Source: Thalassotalea marina | GTDB lineage: Bacteria > Pseudomonadota > Gammaproteobacteria > Enterobacterales > Alteromonadaceae | Direction: 5' to 3' | Assembly: GCF_014656435.1 (NCBI RefSeq) | Contig: NZ_BNCK01000003.1 | Location: forward strand, 496,001 to 560,000 | DNA: 64,000 bases | Part shown: positions 1-9,647 of the stretch, piece by piece | Numbering within the stretch: position 1 is the first letter of the stretch | Layout of the letters: the number at the start of each line of letters is the position of its first letter | The notes under the pieces: generated by a model | Database searches by the model: none | Seen by the model: the letters and a program-made list of their open reading frames with translations, nothing else | Told to the model about the DNA's origin: nothing | Translations under genes and position numbers: made by a program

Positions 1-607
1 TTAACAACAAAATGGTTTTATTCGCTGTGGCGAAAAAAACGAAAACTAATACAATGGCAATAGCTCCAATGCCACCAATGGCTATTCCTGAGGTAAAATA
101 GTCAGTCGTTAATCGCGCTTCAAACGCACTTTCCTCTAATAAGGTAAGATTAACTTTATTCTCAGCCCTTGAGTGCACTTGTATGTAATACGTAACAGTT
201 TCATTAGGTGACAAGGTTAAGTGGCTATAAATTAGATTATTTATACGATGCTCACTAGGATGTGAGTTAAGCTGGGTATCGCCAGTTAACCGATAAATCG
301 CTTCATTGAATACAAACTGCCTACCATCAATAACTAGCACTCTCTCCAGTGACTGAGCTGAGTTATTGTGTAATCGAACAGCAAGCCAATTTTTTCCTTC
401 CGCTAATTGAATTGCAGAAGATTGGTAGCCAATCCAGCGTTCTGGACTAATCGAGCTGATATTTTTGTCAGTTAGTTGCTGTGAAATAGCTGATGGCAGT
501 ACGAAATACTCTTGGTTGATCTCATTGGTTGTTGTACTGGCATTACTTTTAAATACTGAAAAACACAGTACAAAACACCAAACCAATGTGCGAGTATAAA
601 AATCCAT
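1..607 (-). CDS. 7TMR-DISM-type membrane sensor, N-terminal fragment (runs off left edge)
   Basis: The reading frame starts with ATG at 605-607 and stays open to base 1, giving about 202 visible residues; the rest lies outside the window. Visible parts are a signal peptide (residues 1-23, hydrophobic LVWCFVLCFSVF), an extracytoplasmic beta-rich domain of about 150 residues (WLAVRLHNNS and YYIQVHS resemble the 7TMR-DISMED2 sensor fold), then a first membrane helix (GIAIGGIGAIAIVLVFVFF). This is how 7TMR-DISM receptors begin; they usually end in GGDEF, histidine kinase or similar output, which cannot be seen here. The start lies 2 bp after the tatD stop, so it is probably the last gene of the tat operon transcript. 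The domain call is inference from pattern only. Confidence 0.62.
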   Translation of the reverse strand, partial: MDFYTRTLVWCFVLCFSVFKSNASTTTNEINQEYFVLPSAISQQLTDKNISSISPERWIGYQSSAIQLAEGKNWLAVRLHNNSAQSLERVLVIDGRQFVFNEAIYRLTGDTQLNSHPSEHRINNLIYSHLTLSPNETVTYYIQVHSRAENKVNLTLLEESAFEARLTTDYFTSGIAIGGIGAIAIVLVFVFFATANKTILLL

Positions 608-609
608 AA

Positions 610-1392
610 CTACTCCAAAGCAAATACTCGTGCACTATTACGCGTGCTGTACTCAATGATATCTTGTTCACTACAAGACATGGCTTCGGCCAACTTTGTT
701 ACAACATAGGGTAAAAAAGCCGGTTCATTTCTACTGCTTTTGGGTTTTGGTCTAATATTCCTTGGTGTTAAATAAGGCGCGTCTGTTTCAATCATTAAAC
801 GGTCAAGCGGAATATGTTTAACAATATCAAACAATGGTTTTCCACGTCGTTCATCACATACCCAGCCAGTAATTCCAATATACATACCAGCTTCTAAACA
901 TTGTTTTAACTCTGCCTCATTGCCAGTAAAACAATGCGCAACCATAGCAGGAATAGATGATAAATAAGGTTCGAGAATAGCAAACCAAGCTTGAAAAGCG
1001 TCCCTTTGGTGCAAAAATAAAGGCATAGACAAACGTTGAGCTAACGCGACTTGCTCGGCAAAAACACGTTGCTGGTTTTCTGGTGTTGAAAAATTTCGGT
1101 TAAAGTCTAATCCACATTCACCAATGGCTTTTACTTGAGGTAACAAAGCAAGTTGCTCAAGGTCAGCTAAATAGCCATTGCTAACATTATCTGCATCATG
1201 AGGATGTACACCTGCGGTGCTAAACATAAATTGAGGGTTCATCGAACAAAGCTCTGCAGCGTGCTTACTCTCACTAACATTAGTGCCAGTAAGCAGGATC
1301 GCCGATAAACCAGCTTCCTGTGCTCTGGTGATCACTTGTTCCCGATCTTTATCAAATCGGTTACTGGTTAGATTAACCCCAATATCAATCAA
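610..1392 (-). CDS. tatD: TatD-family metal-dependent deoxyribonuclease
   Basis: 260 residues, the usual length of TatD hydrolases, which are cytoplasmic metal-dependent DNases with 3'-5' exonuclease activity. The N-terminal MIDIGVNLT is the strand carrying the first metal ligands in a variant form (D-x-G-x-N). Further family signatures are AGVHPHD, AIGECGLDF, FLHQRDA, AHCFTG and IETDAPYLTP, which supply the remaining His/Glu/Asp ligands of the TIM barrel. It sits 2 bp downstream of an exported unknown and follows tatABC, the same neighbourhood as in E. coli, although TatD itself is not required for Tat export. Confidence 0.95.
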   Translation of the reverse strand: MIDIGVNLTSNRFDKDREQVITRAQEAGLSAILLTGTNVSESKHAAELCSMNPQFMFSTAGVHPHDADNVSNGYLADLEQLALLPQVKAIGECGLDFNRNFSTPENQQRVFAEQVALAQRLSMPLFLHQRDAFQAWFAILEPYLSSIPAMVAHCFTGNEAELKQCLEAGMYIGITGWVCDERRGKPLFDIVKHIPLDRLMIETDAPYLTPRNIRPKPKSSRNEPAFLPYVVTKLAEAMSCSEQDIIEYSTRNSARVFALE

Positions 1393-1394
1393 TG

Positions 1395-1949
1395 TTATTT
1401 TTGTCGCCTAACTTTAATTCTACGATTTGAACCATCTTTTTTAAGATGAATAGCGCCAAACAAGCCCTTAGATAAAATCACCGTATCACCTGCTGATAAT
1501 TTGAGGTACTCCGAATCATTTTGCTGCCACACTTGTCCATTTTCAAAGGTGATCACCCAGCGTTTTTTTATATTTTTATCAAGCGACTTAACAATATAAA
1601 TTACGTCTTGATCTTCAATTTCTTCAACAGCTTGCTTCTGTTTATTTTGAACATGTTCAATGCCAAATTGCTCTTTTTTATCAACAGGCATTGGTGTTTT
1701 TTCACTCGTTATATCAGGCTGTTTTTTTACTGAAGGTTTGGTTTTTTCTGGTTTTATATCAGTTTTCTTTTGAGAGATTTGCGCTTGCTTGGCGATAAGC
1801 GTATTCACCGACTCATCGTAACAAACTAGCCTTTTTAAACTGTCTTCAATCTGTGCACACGCTTTAATGGCAACTAAATCATCAGCCCAAGTTTTTCCCG
1901 TGATTAACAATAAAACAATAAATGCTACGCTTGTTAATTTTTTACTCAT
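1395..1949 (-). CDS. Exported hypothetical protein between tatC and tatD
   Basis: 184 residues. A signal peptide is visible ([19 protein letters not shown]). Mature residues 27-50 contain [20 protein letters not shown], a Cys-rich helix seen at the start of a number of gammaproteobacterial periplasmic unknowns. A lysine-rich low-complexity linker follows (about residues 60-100), then a compact beta-rich C-terminal domain ([13 protein letters not shown] and [20 protein letters not shown]) that resembles a small SH3-like barrel. The start codon overlaps the end of tatC by 8 bp, so it is translationally linked to the Tat translocase. No function is recognised; a cell-envelope role is a guess from signal peptide and position. 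Confidence 0.8.
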   Translation of the reverse strand: MSKKLTSVAFIVLLLITGKTWADDLVAIKACAQIEDSLKRLVCYDESVNTLIAKQAQISQKKTDIKPEKTKPSVKKQPDITSEKTPMPVDKKEQFGIEHVQNKQKQAVEEIEDQDVIYIVKSLDKNIKKRWVITFENGQVWQQNDSEYLKLSAGDTVILSKGLFGAIHLKKDGSNRRIKVRRQK

Positions 1950-2700
1950 GTTTGGCTTCCTCGGAACAGTCTTCCTCGTTCTCTTTTTTTTGATAGATGC
2001 CAGCTAAAAATACTCCAAGTTCAAACAACAACAGCATGGGAACTGCCAGCAAGGTTTGTGATATTACATCAGGGGGAGTTAGTAGCATTCCTATTACAAA
2101 TGCCCCCACTATCATATAAGGTCTTTTCGCTCTTAAACTTTGTGGATCAGTAAAACCTGTCCAGCACAATAACAATATGATGACCGGAATTTCAAAAGCC
2201 AAACCAAAAGCAAAAAACAGTTTTAAAACAAAATTTAAGTAACTGCTAATATCTGTTGCGATATTGACACCCTCTGGCGCTACAGAAGTAAAAAAAGCAA
2301 AAGCGAGTGGGAATACGACAAAGTAGACAAAAGTAATGCCGGCATAAAATAAAAAGCTACTACCAAAAAGCAGCGGTGCAACAAAACGTTTTTCATTTTG
2401 ATACAAACCAGGCGCAATAAACGCCCATACTTGATAGAGAATATATGGCATGGCGACAAATAAAGATAACACCATAGTTAATTTAAATGGCGCAAAGAAC
2501 GACGAAGCAACATCAGTTGCAATCATTTGTCCACCTTCTGGCATTACTGCAAGTAGAGGTTTTGATACATATTCATAAATATCATTGGCGAAATACACCA
2601 TTGAGCAGAATACGATTAAAACTGCGAGCACCATACGTAAAATACGGTCACGCAACTCAAGCAGATGATCAAAAAGTGTATGTTGAGGTGAGTTATCCAT
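1942..2700 (-). CDS. tatC: Sec-independent protein translocase subunit TatC
   Basis: 252 residues with six hydrophobic segments, as expected for TatC, the inner-membrane receptor that binds twin-arginine signal peptides with TatB and recruits TatA. The N-terminal cytoplasmic segment [11 protein letters not shown] holds the conserved Glu/Arg patch of the signal-peptide site, and the periplasmic loop [20 protein letters not shown] is typical. The acidic charged tail ([14 protein letters not shown]) is not conserved in general. It is third in a tatA-tatB-tatC unit, 17 bp after tatB. Confidence 0.97.
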   Translation of the reverse strand: MDNSPQHTLFDHLLELRDRILRMVLAVLIVFCSMVYFANDIYEYVSKPLLAVMPEGGQMIATDVASSFFAPFKLTMVLSLFVAMPYILYQVWAFIAPGLYQNEKRFVAPLLFGSSFLFYAGITFVYFVVFPLAFAFFTSVAPEGVNIATDISSYLNFVLKLFFAFGLAFEIPVIILLLCWTGFTDPQSLRAKRPYMIVGAFVIGMLLTPPDVISQTLLAVPMLLLFELGVFLAGIYQKKENEEDCSEEAKHE

Positions 2701-2717
2701 CGAGGGCCAATTTTAAC

Positions 2718-3071
2718 TTATTTTTTATCGTTATCACTGAGTTGCGTTTGCTCTGAATTGCTCGCGTTATCAGTATTTTTTTCATATGGTTTTTGTACAG
2801 AAGCGGCAGCATCTTTTAGTGCTTGCACAGATTCTGCGACATCAGGACTCATTGACTCAAACTGAGATTGCTCCGCCTTTTTTAGATCGGCGTGTAGCTC
2901 CTGAATTCTGAGCTCTTGTGTAATTTCATTTTGTACATGACTACTGAAATTTTTGACACTTTTGATCCAGCCACTAACGGTACGAATAGCAACTGGCAAG
3001 CGTTCAGGCCCGAGTACCACTAAACCAATGACGGAAATTAGCAGTAACTCCCAAAAACCGATATCAAACAT
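2718..3071 (-). CDS. tatB: Sec-independent protein translocase subunit TatB
   Basis: 117 residues. The N-terminal membrane helix FDIGFWELLLISVIGLVVLGPERLP ends in the Gly-Pro-Glu-Arg-Leu-Pro hinge diagnostic of TatB as opposed to TatA, and is followed by an amphipathic helix (AIRTVSGWIKSVKNFSSHV) and a disordered charged tail. TatB forms the substrate-receptor complex with TatC. Only 2 bp separate it from tatA. Confidence 0.96.
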   Translation of the reverse strand: MFDIGFWELLLISVIGLVVLGPERLPVAIRTVSGWIKSVKNFSSHVQNEITQELRIQELHADLKKAEQSQFESMSPDVAESVQALKDAAASVQKPYEKNTDNASNSEQTQLSDNDKK

Positions 3072-3073
3072 AG

Positions 3074-3298
3074 TTATGCTTTTTCTTTGTCTTTGTTTTC
3101 AGCTTTAGTCTCTTGTGCAGAGCGATCAGCGATTGCTTCCGTTGGTTTATCTTCTTTATCTTCATCGGTAACGGCTTTCTTAAAACCTTTAACCGCAGAT
3201 CCCAAATCTGATCCTAAGCCACGTAACTTTTTGGTGCCAAACAATAAAACGATGATCAAGGCGACAATTAATAATTGCCAAATACTTATTCCGCCCAT
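3074..3298 (-). CDS. tatA: Sec-independent protein translocase subunit TatA
   Basis: 74 residues. The short membrane helix ([18 protein letters not shown]) is followed by the TatA hinge and amphipathic helix [22 protein letters not shown], then an acidic/basic tail. TatA oligomerises to form the translocation element of the Tat pathway. It is the first gene of the tat operon; the promoter is likely in the 95-bp gap shared with the divergent barrel gene, where an AT-rich stretch (about 3310-3350) is visible but no clear sigma-70 boxes were picked out. Confidence 0.96.
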   Translation of the reverse strand: MGGISIWQLLIVALIIVLLFGTKKLRGLGSDLGSAVKGFKKAVTDEDKEDKPTEAIADRSAQETKAENKDKEKA

Positions 3299-3393
3299 GA
3301 AAAAAACTCCTATAATTCAATTAAGGTCATTATAAAGTTATATTTAAAAAAAGCACCTGTTTGCATCAGCTAATTTACGAGGGATTTAGGACA

Positions 3394-4434
3394 TTGTATT
3401 CATCCATTTCAAGGACTGTGGTTAAGCGTTTGTTATTGCTGTCGCTTTTATTTTTCTCACAGGGTATTTATGCCCAGGAAAACACTCAAGTTAACGATAA
3501 AAATCAACGTACTACCAAATTACCTGCTGATAGTGATTGCGTCAAAGCTAACAACGCTAACAAAGTAAAGACAGATGATATTGGATGGATGGAAAAGTTG
3601 CACAGCACGGTGTCAGATTCAGTATTTCAATCGGCGGTTTGGTTTGACAACTTTTTTATCGATGAAAATTCGGAGCAAGAATCCCCTAAAACCACGGCAC
3701 GTATTCGACTAGGCTGGGAGCCGAAGGCAAGAGATTTGGGAGAGTTTGACACCCGCTTTCGTATTAAAGTTAAACTGCCTCATTTAAAAGATAAAGTGGA
3801 TTTAATCTTATCTGATGACGACGATCTTGATCAAAGCTATTTACCGCTAGAATCGGTGAACGCCAAGCCAAACAATGAAAATGATCACTTTTCGGCCGCT
3901 GTACGAATCACCCACAGCAAATCATCTAATCGCAGAATTGAATCTAGAATTGGTATTTCAGGTGGCGATATTTTTGTTCGAGCCAAACACGAAAGACGAC
4001 TTAATTGGTCTGAAAATCACAGCTTCAAAATCGAGCCTTCAGTTTATTATTTCCTTGATGATGGCTTAGGCGCCAAGTTATTGATGGAATACGACTATCA
4101 AATCGATAAAACGTCACAACTTAGAGTTAATTACAGTGTGCGAGGCTCAAATTCGTTTAGCGGTATTCGCTGGAAACATGGCTTTTATCGTTTAAAGCAG
4201 CTTCAACAAAATGCTGCATCTATCATGGCATTGCAAGTTGAAGGTGAACGAAATGGCGAAAACGGCTTTGTTATTGATAAGTATACCTTGAGCTATCGCT
4301 ATCGTTTTAGCGCTGTTAAAGAATGGCTATTTTTTGAAATAGAGCCCTTTGTTGAATGGCCAGAGGAAGAAAACTACACCACGACACCAGGGCTTGCTTT
4401 ACGTGTAGAAGGTTATTTCTCTAAAGGCTATTAA
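3394..4434 (+). CDS. Putative outer-membrane beta-barrel protein
   Basis: About 346 residues from a TTG start at 3394, preceded by GAGG/AGGA purines; a TTG at 3361 and a GTG at 3418 are alternatives. The 3394 start gives a good signal peptide (SSISRTVVKRLLLLSLLFFSQGIYA-Q). The mature part has many alternating hydrophobic strands with aromatic ends (FDTRFRIKVKLP, FFEIEPFVEW, TPGLALRVEGYF) and no long hydrophobic helix, which is how outer-membrane barrels look. The protein ends in FSKGY rather than the usual terminal Phe. It is divergent from tatA. No family was recognised; barrel topology is inference. Confidence 0.72.
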   Translation: MYSSISRTVVKRLLLLSLLFFSQGIYAQENTQVNDKNQRTTKLPADSDCVKANNANKVKTDDIGWMEKLHSTVSDSVFQSAVWFDNFFIDENSEQESPKTTARIRLGWEPKARDLGEFDTRFRIKVKLPHLKDKVDLILSDDDDLDQSYLPLESVNAKPNNENDHFSAAVRITHSKSSNRRIESRIGISGGDIFVRAKHERRLNWSENHSFKIEPSVYYFLDDGLGAKLLMEYDYQIDKTSQLRVNYSVRGSNSFSGIRWKHGFYRLKQLQQNAASIMALQVEGERNGENGFVIDKYTLSYRYRFSAVKEWLFFEIEPFVEWPEEENYTTTPGLALRVEGYFSKGY

Positions 4435-4455
4435 TCCTTTGTTTTATCAGTAAAG

Positions 4456-7071
4456 CTATGCGCGCGCTTTTGGTAAATCAGTGTCTACATCGTCATGATT
4501 AAACTTGGTCGGTCTAGCAATATGATACCCTTGACCAAACTCACAGCCGACATCATGTAACTTGTCTAGCATCTCCTGAGATTCTATTCCTTCTGCCACT
4601 AAGCGATAGCCAAACTTTCCACCTAACTCATGTAAGGCTTTAACTAGCGAAATATTTTCGGCGTTGTGACTAATCGAACGAATTAAACTGCGATCTAGTT
4701 TAATGAATTCGAAAGGGTAGCTGTGTAGGAAGTTAAACGATGAAAGACCTGCGCCATAATCGTCTAAAGCAAGTTTAACTCCAAAGGCTTTCAGTTTCTT
4801 TAAGCCTTTTAGCGCTAACTCTGTATGTTGTGAAAATGCGCTTTCATTAAATTCTAAAATTAAACGCTCAGGTTCAACCGTGTTGGCCTTTATTGCCTCT
4901 ATTAACTGATTTAACTGATTGGTTTGTGTCAGATGTCTTCCCGATAAGTTAATACCAATGAATGCCGTAGCGTATTCAGGATGTTCACGCCACATTCGAA
5001 GTTGCTGACAAACCTCTTCAATCACCCATGATTCTATTTCTAGAATCATGCCCGACTCTTCCGCCATAAACAGAAACTCGCTCGGAGTTAACAAGCCTTT
5101 TTCTGGATGTTGCCAGCGCAAGAGTGCTTCAAACCCAATAGCATTAGTTGAATGGAGATCAGATATTTGTTGGTAGTGCAGCTCAAACTGCTTTTCTTTT
5201 ATCGCGATGCGTAACTCTTGTTCTAAAGTTAAACTCGCCATTAATTGCTCACGCATGCTTTCATCAAAAAACACATATCGGCCACGGCCCATGCCTTTTG
5301 CTTGATACATAGCAGCATCGGCATCGCGTAATATTTCATTGGCGTCTTGATAATGATGGTTACATAGCGCAATACCAATACTGGCATTGGAATATAGAGT
5401 ATGCCCTTCAATATCAAACGGTTTTTCTATCGCGGTAATAATACGAGAAGCAACTTCTTCAACATCATCTTGAGATTGCAATGAGTCAAGTAACACAACA
5501 AATTCATCACCACCTAATCGTGCAAGAATGTCATTATCTCTAACACATTTGGTCAAACGCCTAGCAATTTCTTTTAAAAATTCATCCCCGGCGTGATGTC
5601 CAATGGTGTCATTGATTAATTTGAAGCGATCTAAGTCGATAAATAACACCGCAAATCGATGATTTGGATGACGTTTTACATGACGCAGTGCGTAGGTAAG
5701 TCGGTCAGAAAACATCGCTCGGTTGGGCAGACGTGTTAAAGCATCATGGTGCGCTTCAAAATACAACTGCTGCTCTGCTTTTCTGCGCTCTTCCATCTGC
5801 ATGCGTAAATTTAAATTACTTGCCTGTAACTCTTGAGTGCGTTTATTTACCATACGTTCAAGCTCATCGTGGCTTCGCTGTATGGCCTCTTGCGCTTTGA
5901 TACGAGTTACCGCTGCCGCAATATGCTGGCTAACAAAACGTACAAGCTCTAAATCGCTGTAACAATAAGCATGAATATTTTGATAGTGCTGAATCGCTAA
6001 CACACCAACAATACGGTCTTGTTCAATTAACGGGGCACCTAACCAAGCTTTTGGTAAATTTTCCAACGGATACTGTAAACTGAAAACCTTCTGCTCTATA
6101 TCACCTTGTTCAGAAAGCGTATAAATACTGCCATTGGTGATCATTAATGGCACACCAGTATTAATCGCTAATTCAGTTAAGCCATTAGCCAGTAATCGTG
6201 TTTTAGGTGGTTGCAGCTTTTCGTCGTGATAATAGGGGAAACTTAACTCCGTTGCATCATCAGACAACTGGGCAATATATAAGTTTTCTGCCGGTAATAA
6301 GGTTTTAATTTCATCGTGAATGGCGCGATAAAAGTGCTCTATCGGCTGATTGTTAGCTGAGATTTCAGAAATAGCTAACATAGCTTTATAAATTTTTACC
6401 GCTTTTTGTCGCTCGGCAATTTCTTGCTGTAATTTACGATTAGTATCAGTCAGCTTTTGCGTTCTTTGACGAATATTTTGCTCTAGTAGTTCTCTGCTAC
6501 GAACACGATCAATAGCAGTTACAAGGTGTTCAGCGATAAATTGTAAAAGCTGGCTGTCTCGGTCATCAAAATATAACTTACTATCATAGCTTTGTAAGGC
6601 AATTACACCGATTACTTGATGACCCCGCTTAAGTGGTACTCCAAGCCAGTCAACACATGATGATCCATAGAGGGCAATTTTTTCAGCCTTGGCCAATGCC
6701 ATACGCTCTGCAGCACTACAATGAAATGCTTCACATTCATCAAATACCATATGTGTTAGGCTTTTATGCCAATGGTTTTGTTCTAAATGTGATAATAAAC
6801 GTTCCTCTTTACTATTATGAGAATAAGCTAGAGAAAGCTGACGAGATTGGTTCAATAATACAATATGAAAGCTGTCAGTGATCAGTAAACTTTTTATCAC
6901 AGACTCAAGAGCACAATAAAAGGAGGACATGTCGGTTACAGTGCTTGCCAACTCAGACAAACGCAACAATCCCGATTGCATAGTTTTTACTTGACGATAT
7001 TTTTTCAGTAACGACTTTAATTTAGGTAATTGTCGTATTGCCTGTATATCCGAACTAGCCTTTACGTCCAT
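4456..7071 (-). CDS. GAF-GAF-GGDEF-EAL cyclic-di-GMP protein
   Basis: 871 residues without membrane segments. Two GAF-like domains (about residues 40-195 and 225-395, each with a GAPLI/GVPLK-x-VIGVIAL-like strand) are each followed by a coiled-coil linker (RQRTQKLTDTNRKLQQEIAERQ; KRTQELQASNLNLRMQMEERRK). The GGDEF domain has an intact RLGGDEF near residue 516 and the DxLTxLPNR start. The EAL domain has FEALLRW (about 647), DDYGAGLSSF and VAEGIES, so the key metal and catalytic positions look present. It is therefore a candidate bifunctional diguanylate cyclase/phosphodiesterase controlled by a cytoplasmic ligand or redox signal; which activity dominates cannot be read. It is transcribed alone, convergent with the barrel gene. 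Confidence 0.93.
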   Translation of the reverse strand: MDVKASSDIQAIRQLPKLKSLLKKYRQVKTMQSGLLRLSELASTVTDMSSFYCALESVIKSLLITDSFHIVLLNQSRQLSLAYSHNSKEERLLSHLEQNHWHKSLTHMVFDECEAFHCSAAERMALAKAEKIALYGSSCVDWLGVPLKRGHQVIGVIALQSYDSKLYFDDRDSQLLQFIAEHLVTAIDRVRSRELLEQNIRQRTQKLTDTNRKLQQEIAERQKAVKIYKAMLAISEISANNQPIEHFYRAIHDEIKTLLPAENLYIAQLSDDATELSFPYYHDEKLQPPKTRLLANGLTELAINTGVPLMITNGSIYTLSEQGDIEQKVFSLQYPLENLPKAWLGAPLIEQDRIVGVLAIQHYQNIHAYCYSDLELVRFVSQHIAAAVTRIKAQEAIQRSHDELERMVNKRTQELQASNLNLRMQMEERRKAEQQLYFEAHHDALTRLPNRAMFSDRLTYALRHVKRHPNHRFAVLFIDLDRFKLINDTIGHHAGDEFLKEIARRLTKCVRDNDILARLGGDEFVVLLDSLQSQDDVEEVASRIITAIEKPFDIEGHTLYSNASIGIALCNHHYQDANEILRDADAAMYQAKGMGRGRYVFFDESMREQLMASLTLEQELRIAIKEKQFELHYQQISDLHSTNAIGFEALLRWQHPEKGLLTPSEFLFMAEESGMILEIESWVIEEVCQQLRMWREHPEYATAFIGINLSGRHLTQTNQLNQLIEAIKANTVEPERLILEFNESAFSQHTELALKGLKKLKAFGVKLALDDYGAGLSSFNFLHSYPFEFIKLDRSLIRSISHNAENISLVKALHELGGKFGYRLVAEGIESQEMLDKLHDVGCEFGQGYHIARPTKFNHDDVDTDLPKARA

Positions 7072-7206
7072 CTAAGGCGTAACCTTACATTATTAGTATT
7101 ATTATTGGTCGGATAGTCTAACAAACTTGACAACTTTTTCCAGAGCGGTGTGTAAAAAACCATCAATTATTTGCATAAATAATGTAAAACCTTTTAAAAA
7201 GGTACA

Positions 7207-7231
7207 AAAAAACCGGCTTAGCCGGTTTTTT
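7207..7231 (-). terminator. Rho-independent terminator of rpoH
   Basis: An 11-bp perfect stem (AAAAAACCGGC / GCCGGTTTTTT) with a 3-nt loop lies 24 bp after the rpoH stop codon. On the minus strand it ends in a run of U; the structure is symmetric enough to act in both directions. Confidence 0.9.
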
Positions 7232-7254
7232 ATTAGATAACTATTTAGCTAAAT

Positions 7255-8118
7255 TTACGCTGCCATACCATTTTTAAGTTTGTTAAGCGCATTTTTTTCT
7301 AACTGTCTAACACGCTCCGCTGAAATTTGATATTTATCAGCCAACTCTTGCAATGTTGCTTTGTCTTCGTCTAACCAACGAGTTTTGATAATGTCCTGAC
7401 TACGATCATCAAGTGCAACTAACGCATTGGCTAATCGCTTGTTAGCATGTTGTTCCCAGTTATTTTCTTCAACTTGAACAGCAATATCAGAGTCTGCATC
7501 TTCTAAGTATTGAGCAGGTGCAAAATTACTGCCCGCAGCGTTGTCATCATCATCGTTTGACATTTCAAACGTCTGATCTTGGCTTGTCATGCGTGATTCC
7601 ATTTCCATCACGTCTTTTTCACTAACACCTAGCGATTCAGCTACATGACTAACTTCAGCATTACTAAACCAACCTAAACGCTTTTTGTTTTTACGTAGGT
7701 TAAAAAATAATTTACGTTGTGCTTTAGTCGTTGCAACTTTAACAATTCGCCAATTGCGTAATACAAATTCATGTATTTCCGCTTTGATCCAGTGAACGGC
7801 AAAAGAAACTAAGCGAACACCCATTTCAGGGTTAAAACGCTTAACTGCCTTCATTAAACCTACATTACCTTCTTGGATCAGGTCAGCTTGCGCTAAGCCA
7901 TAACCAGCATATCCTTTTGCAACGTGAATAACAAAACGCAAATGAGACATGATCAGCTCTTGAGCTGCTTGCAAATCGTTATCATCGTGTAAACGAGTTG
8001 CTAGCTCATGCTCGCGCTCAGCCGTTAGCATTGGAATGCCGTACGCCGACTGCACATAGGCTTCAATGCTGCCGCTTTGTGGCACCGTTAGTGCCATGGA
8101 TTGCATTGTTTCACTCAT
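7255..8118 (-). CDS. rpoH: RNA polymerase heat-shock sigma factor sigma-32
   Basis: 287 residues, matching RpoH. Region 2 motifs ([52 protein letters not shown]) and the RpoH-specific box [15 protein letters not shown] between regions 2 and 3 distinguish it from RpoD/RpoS. Region 4.2 is [27 protein letters not shown]. It directs core polymerase to chaperone and protease promoters after heat shock. It follows ftsYEX in genome order, as in other gammaproteobacteria, but is separated here by an EAL/HDOD gene on the opposite strand. Confidence 0.98.
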   Translation of the reverse strand: MSETMQSMALTVPQSGSIEAYVQSAYGIPMLTAEREHELATRLHDDNDLQAAQELIMSHLRFVIHVAKGYAGYGLAQADLIQEGNVGLMKAVKRFNPEMGVRLVSFAVHWIKAEIHEFVLRNWRIVKVATTKAQRKLFFNLRKNKKRLGWFSNAEVSHVAESLGVSEKDVMEMESRMTSQDQTFEMSNDDDDNAAGSNFAPAQYLEDADSDIAVQVEENNWEQHANKRLANALVALDDRSQDIIKTRWLDEDKATLQELADKYQISAERVRQLEKNALNKLKNGMAA

Positions 8119-8266
8119 TTATAAAACCCTTTTTCTTACGTCTGTTCGCGATAGTAGCACACACAACCACAATGATCGATAGCAAAAATGCCAATGTGCG
8201 TCAATTCGCAGAATAACTTATTTCTTGTAATAGACACGAGCTTACACTAATAAGTTTCAATCCTCT

Positions 8267-8297
8267 TTGACGTTTTTGTGACATTATGTGATAGAAT
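8267..8297 (+). promoter_or_regulatory. Candidate sigma-70 promoter for the EAL/HDOD gene
   Basis: TTGACG (8267-8272) and TAGAAT (8292-8297) are separated by 19 bp, longer than ideal. The spacer holds two TGTGA pentamers 10 bp apart. It would leave a 5' leader of about 115 nt before the ATG at 8418. Weak evidence from matching boxes alone. Confidence 0.3.
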
Positions 8298-8417
8298 CCC
8301 GACTAATTGTTGTATAACAATAGATTAGGGCAGTAGCAATCTTACTTTTAATTCAGTCCAATTAAAGATATTCCCTAGTATTGTTAGGTTTTAATGAAGT
8401 TTGGATAACAATAAAAT

Positions 8418-9647
8418 ATGTATTCTTATGTCGCTCGACAGCCTATTTTAGACAGCAAACAAAAAGTCGTTGCCTATGAATTACTTTTTCGAGATGGTCA
8501 AAGTAACAGCTTCCCAAATATCGATCCTGATAAAGCAACATCAAATATTCTCACTAACAATCATTTGACGCTTGGGCTAGATAAAATCACCAATGGCTTA
8601 CCTGCTTATGTTAACTTTCACTCTGATGCCTTAGTTCAACATTTCCCCAGTTTCTTAAGCCCCGACAATATTGTTATTGAAATTTTAGAAGATGTGCAGC
8701 TGACACCAGAGTTAATTGACGCTTTAACGGAGCTAAAACGAAAAGGCTACAAGCTAGCACTTGACGATCATGACTTTGATGCCAGATGGCAGCCAATTTT
8801 GCCTTTAATTGATATTATTAAAGTCGACGTTTTAGCCTTATCTATTGCCGATATTCAATGTGCACTTGCCACAATAGAAGCTAAAAATATCACCTTACTT
8901 GCTGAGAAAGTGGAAGATAGAGAGCAATTTGAGCAGTTAAAACAACTGGGCTTTACACTGTTTCAAGGATACTTTTTTGCGAAGCCCGAAATGGTTAAAC
9001 AACGAAAAGTTCTCACCGATAAACGTAATTTGATCAGTTTAATTGGTGAAACCACCCAGCAGAAACTAAACCTACCTCGCATAACAGAAATATTTGCTAG
9101 CGATCCTGGCTTAACCTATAAATTATTAAGATTTATTAATAGTGCTTACTACGGGCTGACCCAAGAAATATCTTCACTTAAACATGCGCTGGTTTATATC
9201 GGTGAGGCGGATCTTAAACGTTTTATTTCTTTGTTAGCATTGTCCAATTTGTCACAAAACAAGTGCACCGAAATAACAAGGCTATCACTGGTGCGTGCGA
9301 AGTTTTGTGAATTACTCTCTGAAAAACAAGCCTTGCAAGAAGAGCATCAACCTAAAGCGTTTTTAACAGGGTTGCTATCGTTAGTGGATGGCATTTTGGA
9401 CCATGATCTTGAGCATGTTTTAGAAGTGTTACCACTGCATGTTGATATCAAATCTGCGCTGCTCAACCAGGATAACTACTTGCATCAATATTTGCATCTG
9501 AGTCAATTGGTAGAGCGTGGTGATTGGGAAAATGCCAGCCGGTTTAATATCGAGCGAGGGTTACCTGATGAGTGTTGCTTCCAAAGTCATCAAACCGCAT
9601 TAAACTGGGCAGACAGTGTGCTTAACCGGTCATCTATTCTGCTGTAG
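8418..9647 (+). CDS. EAL-HDOD (YuxH-type) signalling protein
   Basis: 409 residues. The N-terminal half (about 1-195) is an EAL-like barrel with YELLFRDG in place of EALLR and ALDDHDFDARW around residue 115; the degenerate EAL motif suggests it no longer hydrolyses cyclic-di-GMP, though it may bind it. The C-terminal half (about 200-400) is an HDOD domain (LPRITEIFASDPGLTYKLLRFINSAYYG and ISSLKHALVYIG are typical). This YuxH-type architecture is common in motile marine gammaproteobacteria, with roles in signalling to motility or surface behaviour. Its 3' end overlaps the convergent ftsX by 14 bp, so the two transcripts can form antisense pairs. Confidence 0.93.
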   Translation: MYSYVARQPILDSKQKVVAYELLFRDGQSNSFPNIDPDKATSNILTNNHLTLGLDKITNGLPAYVNFHSDALVQHFPSFLSPDNIVIEILEDVQLTPELIDALTELKRKGYKLALDDHDFDARWQPILPLIDIIKVDVLALSIADIQCALATIEAKNITLLAEKVEDREQFEQLKQLGFTLFQGYFFAKPEMVKQRKVLTDKRNLISLIGETTQQKLNLPRITEIFASDPGLTYKLLRFINSAYYGLTQEISSLKHALVYIGEADLKRFISLLALSNLSQNKCTEITRLSLVRAKFCELLSEKQALQEEHQPKAFLTGLLSLVDGILDHDLEHVLEVLPLHVDIKSALLNQDNYLHQYLHLSQLVERGDWENASRFNIERGLPDECCFQSHQTALNWADSVLNRSSILL

